Positions 37,539 to 45,280 of a DNA stretch of 64,000 bases are shown here, piece by piece; positions within the stretch are counted from its first letter, which is position 1, and the number at the start of each line of letters is the position of its first letter. A program made the translations under genes and the position numbers. The notes beneath the pieces were generated by a model. It was given only the letters and a program-made list of their open reading frames with translations, ran no database searches and had not been told where the DNA came from. Source of the DNA: an uncultured Bacteroides sp. (lineage in GTDB: Bacteria; Bacteroidota; Bacteroidia; Bacteroidales; Bacteroidaceae); the NCBI GenBank assembly GCA_900555635.1, contig USLU01000022.1, positions 7,114 to 71,113 of the forward strand. Direction: 5' to 3'.

Positions 37539-38336
37539 TTATTTTGTAGCTATTATAGAATAGATCATCGGAATATTATTACTTAAATGCTTTATCCTAT
37601 ATTTGTTAGGTTCACATTCAACTGTTTGGGAAAAACAATTATAGGGTGAATAATCAAATTCATCAAAAGATGATATTGTGAGCCCACTTTGTATAAGGTT
37701 ATTTATAACCTCACTCAAACTATGATTCCACATCACACATTCTAGTAACAAATCTTTTTCCCCGTCCGTATAGGTTCCATCTTGAATTTCTCTAATTGCA
37801 CCGGAGTTAAAGTAGTTATATTCAATTCTTTTAAAGTTCTCATCAAACATGCACACAATCGGATGAAACTCCACAAATATAAACTTTCCATTTGGTTTTA
37901 GATAATTTGAAATAATCTCAGCCCACTTATTCATATCAGGCAACCAGCCAATCACTCCATAGCTTGTAAATACAATGTCGAATTGTTCATTCAAATAAGC
38001 AGGCAAATCATAAATATCACAGCAGATAAAAGTTGCATTAACATTTGCTTTCTTGGCTAATATTTTTGCATTATCAATCGCTTTATCCGATAAATCAACA
38101 CCTGTAACATTTGCACCAAGTCTGCCCAACGAAATAGTATCTTGCCCGAAATGGCATTGTAAATGTAGAATAGATTTACCCTTTATATCTCCAAGTAAAT
38201 CAAGTTCTATATCATTGAGAGATGATTCCCCTTTCAAAAAGCCTTTGACATCGTAAAAGTCAGATTTCAGATGCACATCTACCCTACTGTTCCAAGACTT
38301 CCGGTTTATTTCTAAATAATCAAAATCCGCATTCAT
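37539..38336 (-). CDS. SAM-dependent methyltransferase (class I)
   Basis: A 265-residue Rossmann-fold methyltransferase. SAM motif I is LHLQCHFGQDTISLGRLGA, then VTGVDLSDKAI (acidic SAM ribose ligand), FICCDIYDLP and FDIVFTSYGVIGW; the C-terminal half is the substrate part. It resembles small-molecule methyltransferases (Methyltransf_25/11), with no DNA-methylase NPPY motif. Substrate unknown. Cargo of the element, in tandem with the acetyltransferase fusion. Confidence 0.82.
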   Translation of the reverse strand: MNADFDYLEINRKSWNSRVDVHLKSDFYDVKGFLKGESSLNDIELDLLGDIKGKSILHLQCHFGQDTISLGRLGANVTGVDLSDKAIDNAKILAKKANVNATFICCDIYDLPAYLNEQFDIVFTSYGVIGWLPDMNKWAEIISNYLKPNGKFIFVEFHPIVCMFDENFKRIEYNYFNSGAIREIQDGTYTDGEKDLLLECVMWNHSLSEVINNLIQSGLTISSFDEFDYSPYNCFSQTVECEPNKYRIKHLSNNIPMIYSIIATK

Positions 38337-38438
38337 TCTTTTAATATTAAATGGATTATGTGCAAATATAGCAAAAGGTACAGTATATCATTCATTGTGA
38401 ATTGCACTTTTTACTGTATTTCAGCAAAATACCTCTCT

Positions 38439-39797
38439 TTACAGGCTAAAACCTTTGCTCCTTTTCTGCCCCTCTTTCGGTTGTATCCTTTGATAGAGTT
38501 TGCTAAACTGCTCCCTGAACCAATCGGATACATTTTTTTGATTGATGATTAGCATTAATTTGTTCTTTCCAACAGTTGAATCTGTTACTATTTGTGCAGT
38601 CACCTTATCCGTTGCGAAATTCCGTTTGTACTCTTCGGAATAGAGTGTGCCGTTATGCTCTATCTTTTCCCCTAACATCAGTTTTGCTGTTTGTTCAGTT
38701 GAGAAACCGACAATATGACATAGCCTTTCCATTCGGAAAAGTTCTTTTAGTAGTGGAAGCCACGCACAAGCCTTTTTAATCATCTGTGACAGCCGTGATA
38801 TCTCCTTTCGGGCTTCGTCTAGTTCCTTGATATGCTTACCCTGCGCTTTCATCAATTCCCTGCTGTGCTGTTCCCGTTGCTCTTGCATCATAATTTGCAA
38901 TCTTTCGATGATTTCGTCACGAGTGGCAACTTCCTCATATAACTGCCTGTTCTCCTGTTTCAACTCCTTAATTTCACCACTCCCTAAAAAAGAACCCACC
39001 TTTGCTATAATGGCGGTTTTCGCTTCGGTCTTAACGGCTTCCAGCTTGTCGGTCTTGATTTCTTTCTTAACCTGCTTTAGCTGTTTTTCCGCTTCGTCCT
39101 TCTCACTTTGGAGTTGCTGCACGTCTGTTTCGAGTTCTCCCGTCTGCCGTTTCAAATCACGGTAATATTGGGCAGTGGTGACGTGCCTTGCTTCCGAACC
39201 ACGCACACCACGCTGCAACCCGTATTTATCCATGATTTTGGCGTAGTCGTCATGGTAGCCTATCAACTTGTCACGGTTCAATACATCATCAGCACATAGC
39301 CGGGCTGCATTCGTTTTCTTTCGGTAGGAACGCTTACCCTCCGTTTGCTTCTGTTTTGCTTTCCTGCGCTCTCCCGTTACTATCGGTACGATGGTAGCGT
39401 GTATGTGAGGTGTGGTTTCGTCCATGTGCAGAACTGCTGAAACGGTATTCTCCCGTCCGAAAGTCTTGTGCAACCATTCCATACTGTCGTTACACCATTC
39501 GTCCATACGCCCGTCTTGCTGTATCTTCATCATATCCTCGTGTGTTCCCGACATCATAACACGGATAGCCCTTACTTGGTCGGGGGTAATCTTCCGTTTG
39601 ATGCCTGCCGACTTGATACGATGTGCTATCGCTTCATCACGTACCGTCACACCTTCGGGAAGTCCCACCAGTTCCCGATTGAGATGTGTACGTGTAGGAT
39701 CCACATTCGGAGCTATCACCCTGCGCTCGATATGGTCGGACATACGAGCGTCGGATGCTCCCTTTGCTTTCTTGAAATCAAGGGTGAAATATCCCAT
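38439..39797 (-). CDS. MOB-V family relaxase (mobilization protein)
   Basis: A 452-residue Pre/Mob-type relaxase that would nick oriT and lead transfer. Starting at the ATG at 39797 gives MGYFTLDFKKAKG, the usual MobV N-terminus; an in-frame upstream ATG at 39869 exists but would read through the oriT-like hairpins. The metal/catalytic motif HMDETTPHIH (His-x-Asp-Glu...Pro-His-x-His) is intact. A long coiled coil covers about residues 215-350. Encoded just downstream of the putative oriT, as usual for this family. Confidence 0.92.
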   Translation of the reverse strand: MGYFTLDFKKAKGASDARMSDHIERRVIAPNVDPTRTHLNRELVGLPEGVTVRDEAIAHRIKSAGIKRKITPDQVRAIRVMMSGTHEDMMKIQQDGRMDEWCNDSMEWLHKTFGRENTVSAVLHMDETTPHIHATIVPIVTGERRKAKQKQTEGKRSYRKKTNAARLCADDVLNRDKLIGYHDDYAKIMDKYGLQRGVRGSEARHVTTAQYYRDLKRQTGELETDVQQLQSEKDEAEKQLKQVKKEIKTDKLEAVKTEAKTAIIAKVGSFLGSGEIKELKQENRQLYEEVATRDEIIERLQIMMQEQREQHSRELMKAQGKHIKELDEARKEISRLSQMIKKACAWLPLLKELFRMERLCHIVGFSTEQTAKLMLGEKIEHNGTLYSEEYKRNFATDKVTAQIVTDSTVGKNKLMLIINQKNVSDWFREQFSKLYQRIQPKEGQKRSKGFSL

Positions 39798-39868
39798 ATT
39801 GAATATTGGTTTTTCGTTAGACAATTCCGCTTGCCTTACACATTCGCCGCATGGCTCACGGGGTTTCA

Positions 39869-39940
39869 AAAGGGGCGATGCCCCTTTGCTCGATAGGGTG
39901 TTTTTAGCGGTGCTTGCACTGCGTGAAGAAAACGCCCTAT
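39869..39940. other. Candidate origin of transfer (oriT)
   Basis: Three nested or adjacent dyads lie just upstream of the relaxase start: AAAGGGGC/GCCCCTTT (39869-39887, 3-base loop), ATAGGGTGTTTT/AAAACGCCCTAT (39893-39904 and 39929-39940, one mismatch), and inside it GCGGTGC/GCACTGC (39907-39922). The position, between primase and relaxase genes, is typical of mobilizable element oriTs. The nick site cannot be assigned. Confidence 0.55.
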
Positions 39941-39988
39941 TAAGCTATGGCTTTTCTTACTCAAAAGCCTGTGGAAAGCGTGCGGTAA

Positions 39989-40975
39989 CTACATTCTGAA
40001 CCCTCTGCTTTTCTTTTTGGCTGGTTGTTGTTCCTGCCTGTCGGCTTGTTTGACTGTCTGTGATTGTTTGGTCTGCTGTGTCAAGTCTGCCGACTGTATC
40101 AACCGTTTTCCACACAAATAATCATTCAAATCTTTATAGCCACTATAAATGCGTGAGGAATCACGGACACGGAAACTGTACTCTTTATAAAGTTCCTGTA
40201 CGGCTCTTCTCCCTGCCGTATCATTGTCGAAAAAACAATGTATTTTCTCATAATTCCCCAACGGGTACAAGGCTTTGGAAAGATTGGAAACGGAGTTCAG
40301 AATAAGATAGTCCTGCTTGTCGAAGTCGGGATAATCAGGACAATTTTTCTGTCGCAAGGTCAGAAAAGAAAGATAGTCCATAAACCCCTCGAACACATAG
40401 CAGGTTTCTTTAGGTTCTCCAGTCTGCCGTATATGGGTGATGTCTTTAGGAGCTATGCAGCCTTTAAAATATTTATTGCGTACCTCATAACCTCCCGATG
40501 CATTAGGAAAGCCGATGGCAAAGTTCCATTTACCGTTAAGCGAGAAACGGACTTCCATACATTCTTTTTTCGCAAGTGCTGTATTTATGCCTCTATCCTG
40601 CAAGTATGCAAACAAGGCAGGAGAAGAAAGCGGTACTGTTTCCAAATGTTGGAAACTCGGTTGTGTTGATGACTGCTGGCAAAAGGAAAAAGAAACGGGA
40701 CGGATAGAGGGGCTTTGCTCCGCTATACGGTCTAAAAGGTAAGGTAAACTGTCGGATGCATAAAGTTCCTGTGCCAATGCAAGGATGTTGCCGCCTTTAC
40801 CGGCTCCAAAGTCGTACCATAAATTGCGGTCTGTGTTCACTTTGAAAGAAGGCTCTTGTTCCTCTCTCAACGGTGATTTATACCAAAGACTATTACCCTG
40901 TTGCTTTATTGGATTATAGCCTAAACTGTGCAGATAGTCTGCCAACTTTATATTTTTGGATTCTTCGATTGTCAT
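39989..40975 (-). CDS. Toprim primase of the mobile element
   Basis: A 328-residue DnaG-like primase. The N-terminal part (LADYLHSLGY ... WYKSPLREEQEPSFKV ... WYDFGAGKGGNIL) is a CHC2-type zinc-finger domain without the zinc-binding cysteines. The Toprim part has YVFEGFMDYLSFL (catalytic Glu) and HCFFDNDTAGRRAV (DxD). The Lys/Gln-rich C-terminus is disordered. Comparable to the primases of NBU-type elements, which replicate the transferred strand or circular form. Confidence 0.85.
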   Translation of the reverse strand: MTIEESKNIKLADYLHSLGYNPIKQQGNSLWYKSPLREEQEPSFKVNTDRNLWYDFGAGKGGNILALAQELYASDSLPYLLDRIAEQSPSIRPVSFSFCQQSSTQPSFQHLETVPLSSPALFAYLQDRGINTALAKKECMEVRFSLNGKWNFAIGFPNASGGYEVRNKYFKGCIAPKDITHIRQTGEPKETCYVFEGFMDYLSFLTLRQKNCPDYPDFDKQDYLILNSVSNLSKALYPLGNYEKIHCFFDNDTAGRRAVQELYKEYSFRVRDSSRIYSGYKDLNDYLCGKRLIQSADLTQQTKQSQTVKQADRQEQQPAKKKSRGFRM

Positions 40976-41015
40976 AATCTGAATGTATTGGTGAATGAAT
41001 AATTGAATCAGTTCC

Positions 41016-41119
41016 GTTTAGTCCGCTATATATACACCCGAACTGTACTAAACTTATCTTGTACTTAATCGTACAATGAAAAGAAGTCCATTCCTTCTTT
41101 ATATACACACGGACTAAAC
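41016..41119. repeat. GTTTAGTCCG dyads upstream of the primase, copies 2 and 3
   Basis: GTTTAGTCCG at 41016-41025 is followed by TATATATAC and ACTAAACT (41047-41054), matching the arrangement at 36665-36708. A further inverted CGGACTAAAC is at 41110-41119 preceded by TATATACACA. The 155-base gap between ATPase and primase is largely made of these, suggesting operator sites. Confidence 0.55.
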
Positions 41120-41130
41120 CAAACTTGCTT

Positions 41131-42204
41131 TTAGTAGTGGAAATCAGAATTGAACTTGTAGCCTTTTCCCTCTTTTATTATCATGCGCTTGTTTACAAGG
41201 AATTTGTTCAAGTCCACGAGAATATTGCGCCCACGTTCAAAACCGATACTTGCGTAACCTTTTTTCAAGGCTGCGATAACATTGGGATAGCCTTGTACTA
41301 CATCCTTTCCAAATCCGTTTTCCAACGCTTCACGGTGCTGTTGCTCCGTAAGTTCCGTAAGCGGAAAGTTGCGGTTCTGCTTGGGTTGTTCAAAAACATA
41401 GTCTTTCACAACTTCGGGCAATGCAGTTTCATTAATGCGAAATGCAAACGGTTCAAAGTCCTTGTCCCGAATGTGCATCGCCTTTACCTCGCTAATATCC
41501 ACATCCTGCGTGCTTTTGGTTATCTGTAAAACGGTTTCAGCCTTGTTGTTAAGTTCCGTTCCTATATGCCCACGTGTATTATCATCCCCTTTATTCAAGT
41601 GTAGTACAGTGTGAATATGCAAATTATACTCACTTGACCACCGCATTAAAAGATTGATGAGGTCGGATGATTCGCTGGGGCTATTGATGTCGTACATCAA
41701 ATCACGGATGCCGTCTATAATGACAAGACCAATTCCCTCCATATTAGCAAGCATATAGTCTATTATCTGCTTTCGCTTGTCGGGTGTGTATTCCCTCAAC
41801 ACGACAAAGATAAAGTCCTCTCTATCCTTATCGGTAGGAAGTCCAGCCAAACGCATGATGCGTTCCATCACCTTATGGCAGTGGTATTTGCTCTGCTCTG
41901 TGTCCACATATAGAATTTTACGTTTATTGTCAGGTAAGTATGCTGAATAGTGCAAAACTTCGTCATTCTTCAACGCTGCCGCCACAATAGCGGAAATATT
42001 GAACGTCTTTTTACTTTTGGCTTTACCTGTGGATGCGCTAAAATTTCCCAATGTACCGATAGTAGAACCATTTACCCAAAGGATTTCGGGCGGTACATCG
42101 TAGGTGTCAGTAATCTTTAAATGAATAGTTTTCCATAGGACTGCAAAATCTTCTCTTGTCATTGCAGCTTCTTTCTTATTTTCCGTCACTTTCTTGTTTT
42201 CCAT
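41131..42204 (-). CDS. RepA/AAA_25-like ATPase of the mobile element
   Basis: A 357-residue RecA-fold ATPase of a kind common before the primase in Bacteroides mobile elements. The Walker A-like loop is ASTGKAKSKKT, a variant without the usual GxxxxGKT spacing; Walker B is IGLVIIDGIRDLMYD; a sensor-like HIHTVLHLNKGDDNTRGHIG follows, as in hexameric RepA helicases. The C-terminal 100 residues look winged-helix. It probably helps replicate or mobilise the element. Start is 4 bases after the helix-turn-helix gene. Confidence 0.78.
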   Translation of the reverse strand: MENKKVTENKKEAAMTREDFAVLWKTIHLKITDTYDVPPEILWVNGSTIGTLGNFSASTGKAKSKKTFNISAIVAAALKNDEVLHYSAYLPDNKRKILYVDTEQSKYHCHKVMERIMRLAGLPTDKDREDFIFVVLREYTPDKRKQIIDYMLANMEGIGLVIIDGIRDLMYDINSPSESSDLINLLMRWSSEYNLHIHTVLHLNKGDDNTRGHIGTELNNKAETVLQITKSTQDVDISEVKAMHIRDKDFEPFAFRINETALPEVVKDYVFEQPKQNRNFPLTELTEQQHREALENGFGKDVVQGYPNVIAALKKGYASIGFERGRNILVDLNKFLVNKRMIIKEGKGYKFNSDFHY

Positions 42205-42208
42205 AGCT

Positions 42209-42502
42209 TTACTTCTTTAAAGGACGGTTACTACTAAGGATATACTTCTGCGCTTCCTGCTCTATCTGCGCCTGTGTCTTGATGGGATTTTGGCGTAGCC
42301 ATGCCTCCAAATCTGCCCGTTCAAAAAACAGCATCTTACCCTGCGGTTTATAATGGGGTATCAAGTTACCCGAAGTCAGTTTGTACAGGTAGCTTTTGGA
42401 AAGATTAAGAAACTTGCTCGCTTCATCAAAGCTAAGCACATTCTTAGTTAAAAACAGCATCTGTTCGAGTTCCTCAACTCGCATCTCTAATGTCTTATCC
42501 AT
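42209..42502 (-). CDS. MerR/excisionase-type helix-turn-helix protein
   Basis: A 97-residue DNA-binding protein. LSFDEASKFLNLSKSYLYKLTSGNLIPHYKPQGKMLFFERADLEAWL is the HTH_17/excisionase pattern (helix-turn-helix plus wing) spanning about residues 25-75. The ATG at 42502 is preferred to an upstream GTG at 42544. A minus-strand -7 box TACCTTTG (42571-42578) and a hairpin CCTCGTT/AACGAGG lie upstream, so this gene likely leads the HTH-ATPase-primase operon. It may control excision or replication. Confidence 0.82.
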   Translation of the reverse strand: MDKTLEMRVEELEQMLFLTKNVLSFDEASKFLNLSKSYLYKLTSGNLIPHYKPQGKMLFFERADLEAWLRQNPIKTQAQIEQEAQKYILSSNRPLKK

Positions 42503-42631
42503 ATTGCTTTTTTGGATTAAGTGAAACAATATGAAGGTGCGCACCCTCGTTTTCTTTTCGTTAACGAGGGCAAAGGTATTGAGGATTAGCTTGATAGTGG
42601 ATTAAGCTATGTTTGAGGTCTTAACCTATTC

Positions 42632-43561
42632 TTAAAGTCTTTTCAGTTGTTTGATATAGTTGTATATGGTTGCAAATCCTTTCTCATGGGAGATGCCTTT
42701 CACGTAGTTGGTTGCTGTGGCTAAATCCCCTTGATTGAGATATTTATCCCTACTTTTGTCTTTGGAAAGAAATAGTTTATTGTTAGCAATGACCGATTGC
42801 CAATTAGCGGTAATCAAAGACCTACTACTTAATTCCGAAAAAAGGAAAGCTACATATCTATTATTATTTGACCTTAATATTGCATTAGGCTTACAGGAGA
42901 GTATCGCTTTCAAGTCATCAACAGTTACAGAAGCATTGAACATCTTAACCTCATTGATGCAATCCGCAATCAATTCTATCTGTTTGTCATTAAGAATTGA
43001 ACCAAACGGATTTTCCGTTTCAGCAATAGGGGGTACGGCTTTTATCGGAAACTCGGTGTTTGTTGTCGGCTTCTGTTCTTCCTGTTCCTGCTTCGGTTGC
43101 GTTTCCGTCTGCGCTCTGTCCTCTTTCTTTTTTCGCAAGTATGCTGAATATCTTTCCAATACAACAACTCTAACTACTACGGAAAAATAAGGCAGTTCTT
43201 CATCATAAACTGAATTGTCCTGTTCGTATCGGGAATAATTAAATGAAAGAGGAGAGAATAAAAGGTATTTTCTTTTTTCATCGGGCATCAAGGCTTCATA
43301 AAAACCGCTTTCCCAAAAGAAATCGGGTATCGAGTAAAAATTTTGAATATCATCCAGTACGGAATAACGGATATAAAGTTGTGCCAATTCATCTGTGGTA
43401 CGAATGTACTCCTGCTGTTCCAGTTCATCAGCCTGTTCACGGTTCAAATATTCAGACTTCGCAACAATGCTATCCGTTATAATTTGATAGGCATGATTTA
43501 TACAACGGTTAAAGATCCCTTGTATATAGTTGAATTTTACTTTCAATTCCTCTTCTGTCAT
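42632..43561 (-). CDS. Hypothetical protein of the mobile element
   Basis: A 309-residue protein I do not recognise. The first 130 residues are helical (FNYIQGIFNRCINHAYQ ...), followed by a Glu/Gln/Lys-rich linker (about 135-175) and a second helical domain ending KGISHEKGFATIYNYIKQL. No membrane segment or catalytic motif is seen. The ATG at 43561 is chosen; a longer reading uses TTG. Proteins of this layout, linking conserved ends with a charged spacer, occur beside excisionase genes in Bacteroides elements; a regulatory or DNA-processing role is a guess. Confidence 0.6.
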   Translation of the reverse strand: MTEEELKVKFNYIQGIFNRCINHAYQIITDSIVAKSEYLNREQADELEQQEYIRTTDELAQLYIRYSVLDDIQNFYSIPDFFWESGFYEALMPDEKRKYLLFSPLSFNYSRYEQDNSVYDEELPYFSVVVRVVVLERYSAYLRKKKEDRAQTETQPKQEQEEQKPTTNTEFPIKAVPPIAETENPFGSILNDKQIELIADCINEVKMFNASVTVDDLKAILSCKPNAILRSNNNRYVAFLFSELSSRSLITANWQSVIANNKLFLSKDKSRDKYLNQGDLATATNYVKGISHEKGFATIYNYIKQLKRL

Positions 43562-43864
43562 AATTTTCTCAATAAGATATTGTGTACCTTCACACAATTC
43601 AGAACAACACAGAAATTAATATATCAAGAAATCAAATTAACTAACATACAACCCCATCCATAAAAGGCTTCATCCTTGCACTAACACGATACATTTTAAA
43701 AGTATTTTATCTACTTATATTCAATAACCTTGACAAAACATCTTTTCTGATATGCTCAATAACAATAATTTCATCATTAGAATTCTATAAAAAATTCGTG
43801 CTATTTTTGAGTTATCAAAAAACAACACGATTTTTTTATAAATAGAAAAAGCCAAGCAGTATAA
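43562..43864. other. A/T-rich intergenic stretch in the element
   Basis: About 300 bases, very A/T-rich, with no supported gene. It lies downstream of the three-gene operon and upstream of the 309-residue protein. A T-rich run (43826-43836 on the plus strand) is the only feature; no clear hairpin terminator found. Confidence 0.5.
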
Positions 43865-44257
43865 TTACTGTTTTACAGTCACAACATATAGTGTTGATTC
43901 TTTTACCAACTCACCTATTTCAAGAGTTACAACATACTTACCAGCAGATGGAATTAACAGATTATTTACATTAAAAATCAAGTTAAGATTCCCCACCTCT
44001 GTTTGCAAATTACTATTATCAATGTCCATATTAAATGGATTAACAAGATATGCATCTTCATTCTCTTTTTTTATAGAGATTTTCAACGTATGTTTACCCT
44101 TTTCCTGATTACCCATCACAATTCTAGCCACAATAGCTAACTCTGGGTGAGTAGCAGGAAATTGGATTGCAGAGATAGTATTGAAAGTACCAACAATAAC
44201 TAACTTCCCTTGATATTCTTTTGCACTATCGCACAATGTGAAAATATCGACTATCAT
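43865..44257 (-). CDS. Unknown operon gene 3, small beta-rich protein
   Basis: A 130-residue protein beginning MIVDIFTLCDSAKEYQGKL. The alternating hydrophobic pattern (LVIVGTFNTISAIQFPATHPELAIVARIV ... KHTLKISIKKE ... NLIFNVNNLLIP ... KYVVTLEI) predicts an eight-strand beta-sandwich. It recalls DUF6941-type proteins of unknown function; that link is from memory. No signal peptide. It starts 2 bases after gene 2, so all three genes are translated together. Confidence 0.65.
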   Translation of the reverse strand: MIVDIFTLCDSAKEYQGKLVIVGTFNTISAIQFPATHPELAIVARIVMGNQEKGKHTLKISIKKENEDAYLVNPFNMDIDNSNLQTEVGNLNLIFNVNNLLIPSAGKYVVTLEIGELVKESTLYVVTVKQ

Positions 44258-44259
44258 AA

Positions 44260-44697
44260 TTATTTATTTAATTGTTTCCTATTATTACTATTCGCAGAAA
44301 GTCCAAGCAATTTGTTCAAATTCTGAAATGGATATTTGATTCTCCCAACAGTTCGCTTTTTAGTTGAGATGAGGCGACCTCCATGTGTAGAAGTTAAACC
44401 TTCTTGCTTTTCTACAGACAATTGACGTTTTACATCAACATATACAGTTATAGCGTCAGCTTTCAATTTGTCTCCAACTTCACCATGTATATTCAGTTCA
44501 TCTCTTAATATTTTTTCTTCTTCAGAAAGTATCAAAGATTCCCTTACTTCTACACTGCTATTTCTGTCTAATTCATATACTAACATTTTTTTTTGAGTTA
44601 TGGGATCTTCTCTTAAACCTTTACAGTCCTCCCTACGTGTATAAATCTCACATTTCTGACCTTCCACAGTATCTCCTGTATCTATATATTCCGCCAT
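44260..44697 (-). CDS. Unknown operon gene 2
   Basis: A 145-residue soluble protein with no recognised family. The N-terminus contains QKCEIYTRREDC; the middle is charged (LSEEEKILRDELNIHGEVGDKL); the C-terminus is basic (STKKRTVGRIKYPFQNLNKLLG). No membrane helix or enzyme motif is seen. It lies 2 bases from genes on both sides, implying a functional unit of three proteins. A/T-rich composition suggests acquisition with the element. Confidence 0.6.
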   Translation of the reverse strand: MAEYIDTGDTVEGQKCEIYTRREDCKGLREDPITQKKMLVYELDRNSSVEVRESLILSEEEKILRDELNIHGEVGDKLKADAITVYVDVKRQLSVEKQEGLTSTHGGRLISTKKRTVGRIKYPFQNLNKLLGLSANSNNRKQLNK

Positions 44698-44699
44698 TC

Positions 44700-45137
44700 T
44701 TAATCGTTTTTCGCTATATATTTGTGAACAGATTTATCATTAAAAGAGAATAAAGCCATAAAATCATCTGTTGTCTCTACATTTTTGAGCTTAGGAGTAA
44801 CTTGCAAGGCAAATTCAATTTCAGTCAAATCTGCATCAACTCCAGCAGGAACAACATAATCATCTTCATTTTTATCTATTTCTTCATCAAAATCATCATC
44901 AGAAATATCACCTCTCAGTAGAGAACTATATAATTTAAAATAGTTCCGTTCTCTTGTTCTATTATTTATTGCCCTAACATACAGGTCTTCAAGTCGATTA
45001 TCCTGCCCTATTAACGTTCGAGTAAATGCACTTGTAGTAGCAGCACCAGCAAAAACTGTAATATCCTGTCTTACAATAGCAGTAGCAGTTATGCCATCTC
45101 CCTGTATGTATAATTGAGTATTTTTATCCATCTCCAT
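44700..45137 (-). CDS. Unknown operon gene 1
   Basis: A 145-residue soluble protein, unrecognised. A short N-terminal beta part (QLYIQGDGITATAIVRQDITVFAG) precedes a helical segment (RTRERNYFKLYSSLL) and a strongly acidic stretch (DISDDDFDEEIDKNEDD, about 76-92). First gene of the operon; start could be 45137 or the ATG two codons later. A -7 box TATATTTG lies about 30 bases upstream. Cargo between the integrase and the element's core genes. Confidence 0.6.
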   Translation of the reverse strand: MEMDKNTQLYIQGDGITATAIVRQDITVFAGAATTSAFTRTLIGQDNRLEDLYVRAINNRTRERNYFKLYSSLLRGDISDDDFDEEIDKNEDDYVVPAGVDADLTEIEFALQVTPKLKNVETTDDFMALFSFNDKSVHKYIAKND

Positions 45138-45162
45138 AACATTTAAGTATTATAGTCTGCTG

Positions 45163-45170
45163 CAAATATA
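45163..45170 (-). promoter_or_regulatory. -7 element of the unknown three-gene operon
   Basis: Reads TATATTTG on the minus strand, an exact TAnnTTTG match about 26 bases upstream of the first start codon. No good -33 box at the expected distance. Confidence 0.5.
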
Positions 45171-45280
45171 ATAATATTGCACACAAAAAGTTCAAAAAAA
45201 GACATCTTTTATAATGCAACATTTTTTTTTGAAGCAATTTAGCATACAAAACAGCAACAACACACATACTACTATTAAGA

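Noticed and set aside
39798..39869. Extension of the relaxase to the ATG at 39869
   Set aside because: MobV proteins start at the MGYFTLDF-type segment; the extension abuts the oriT-like hairpins.
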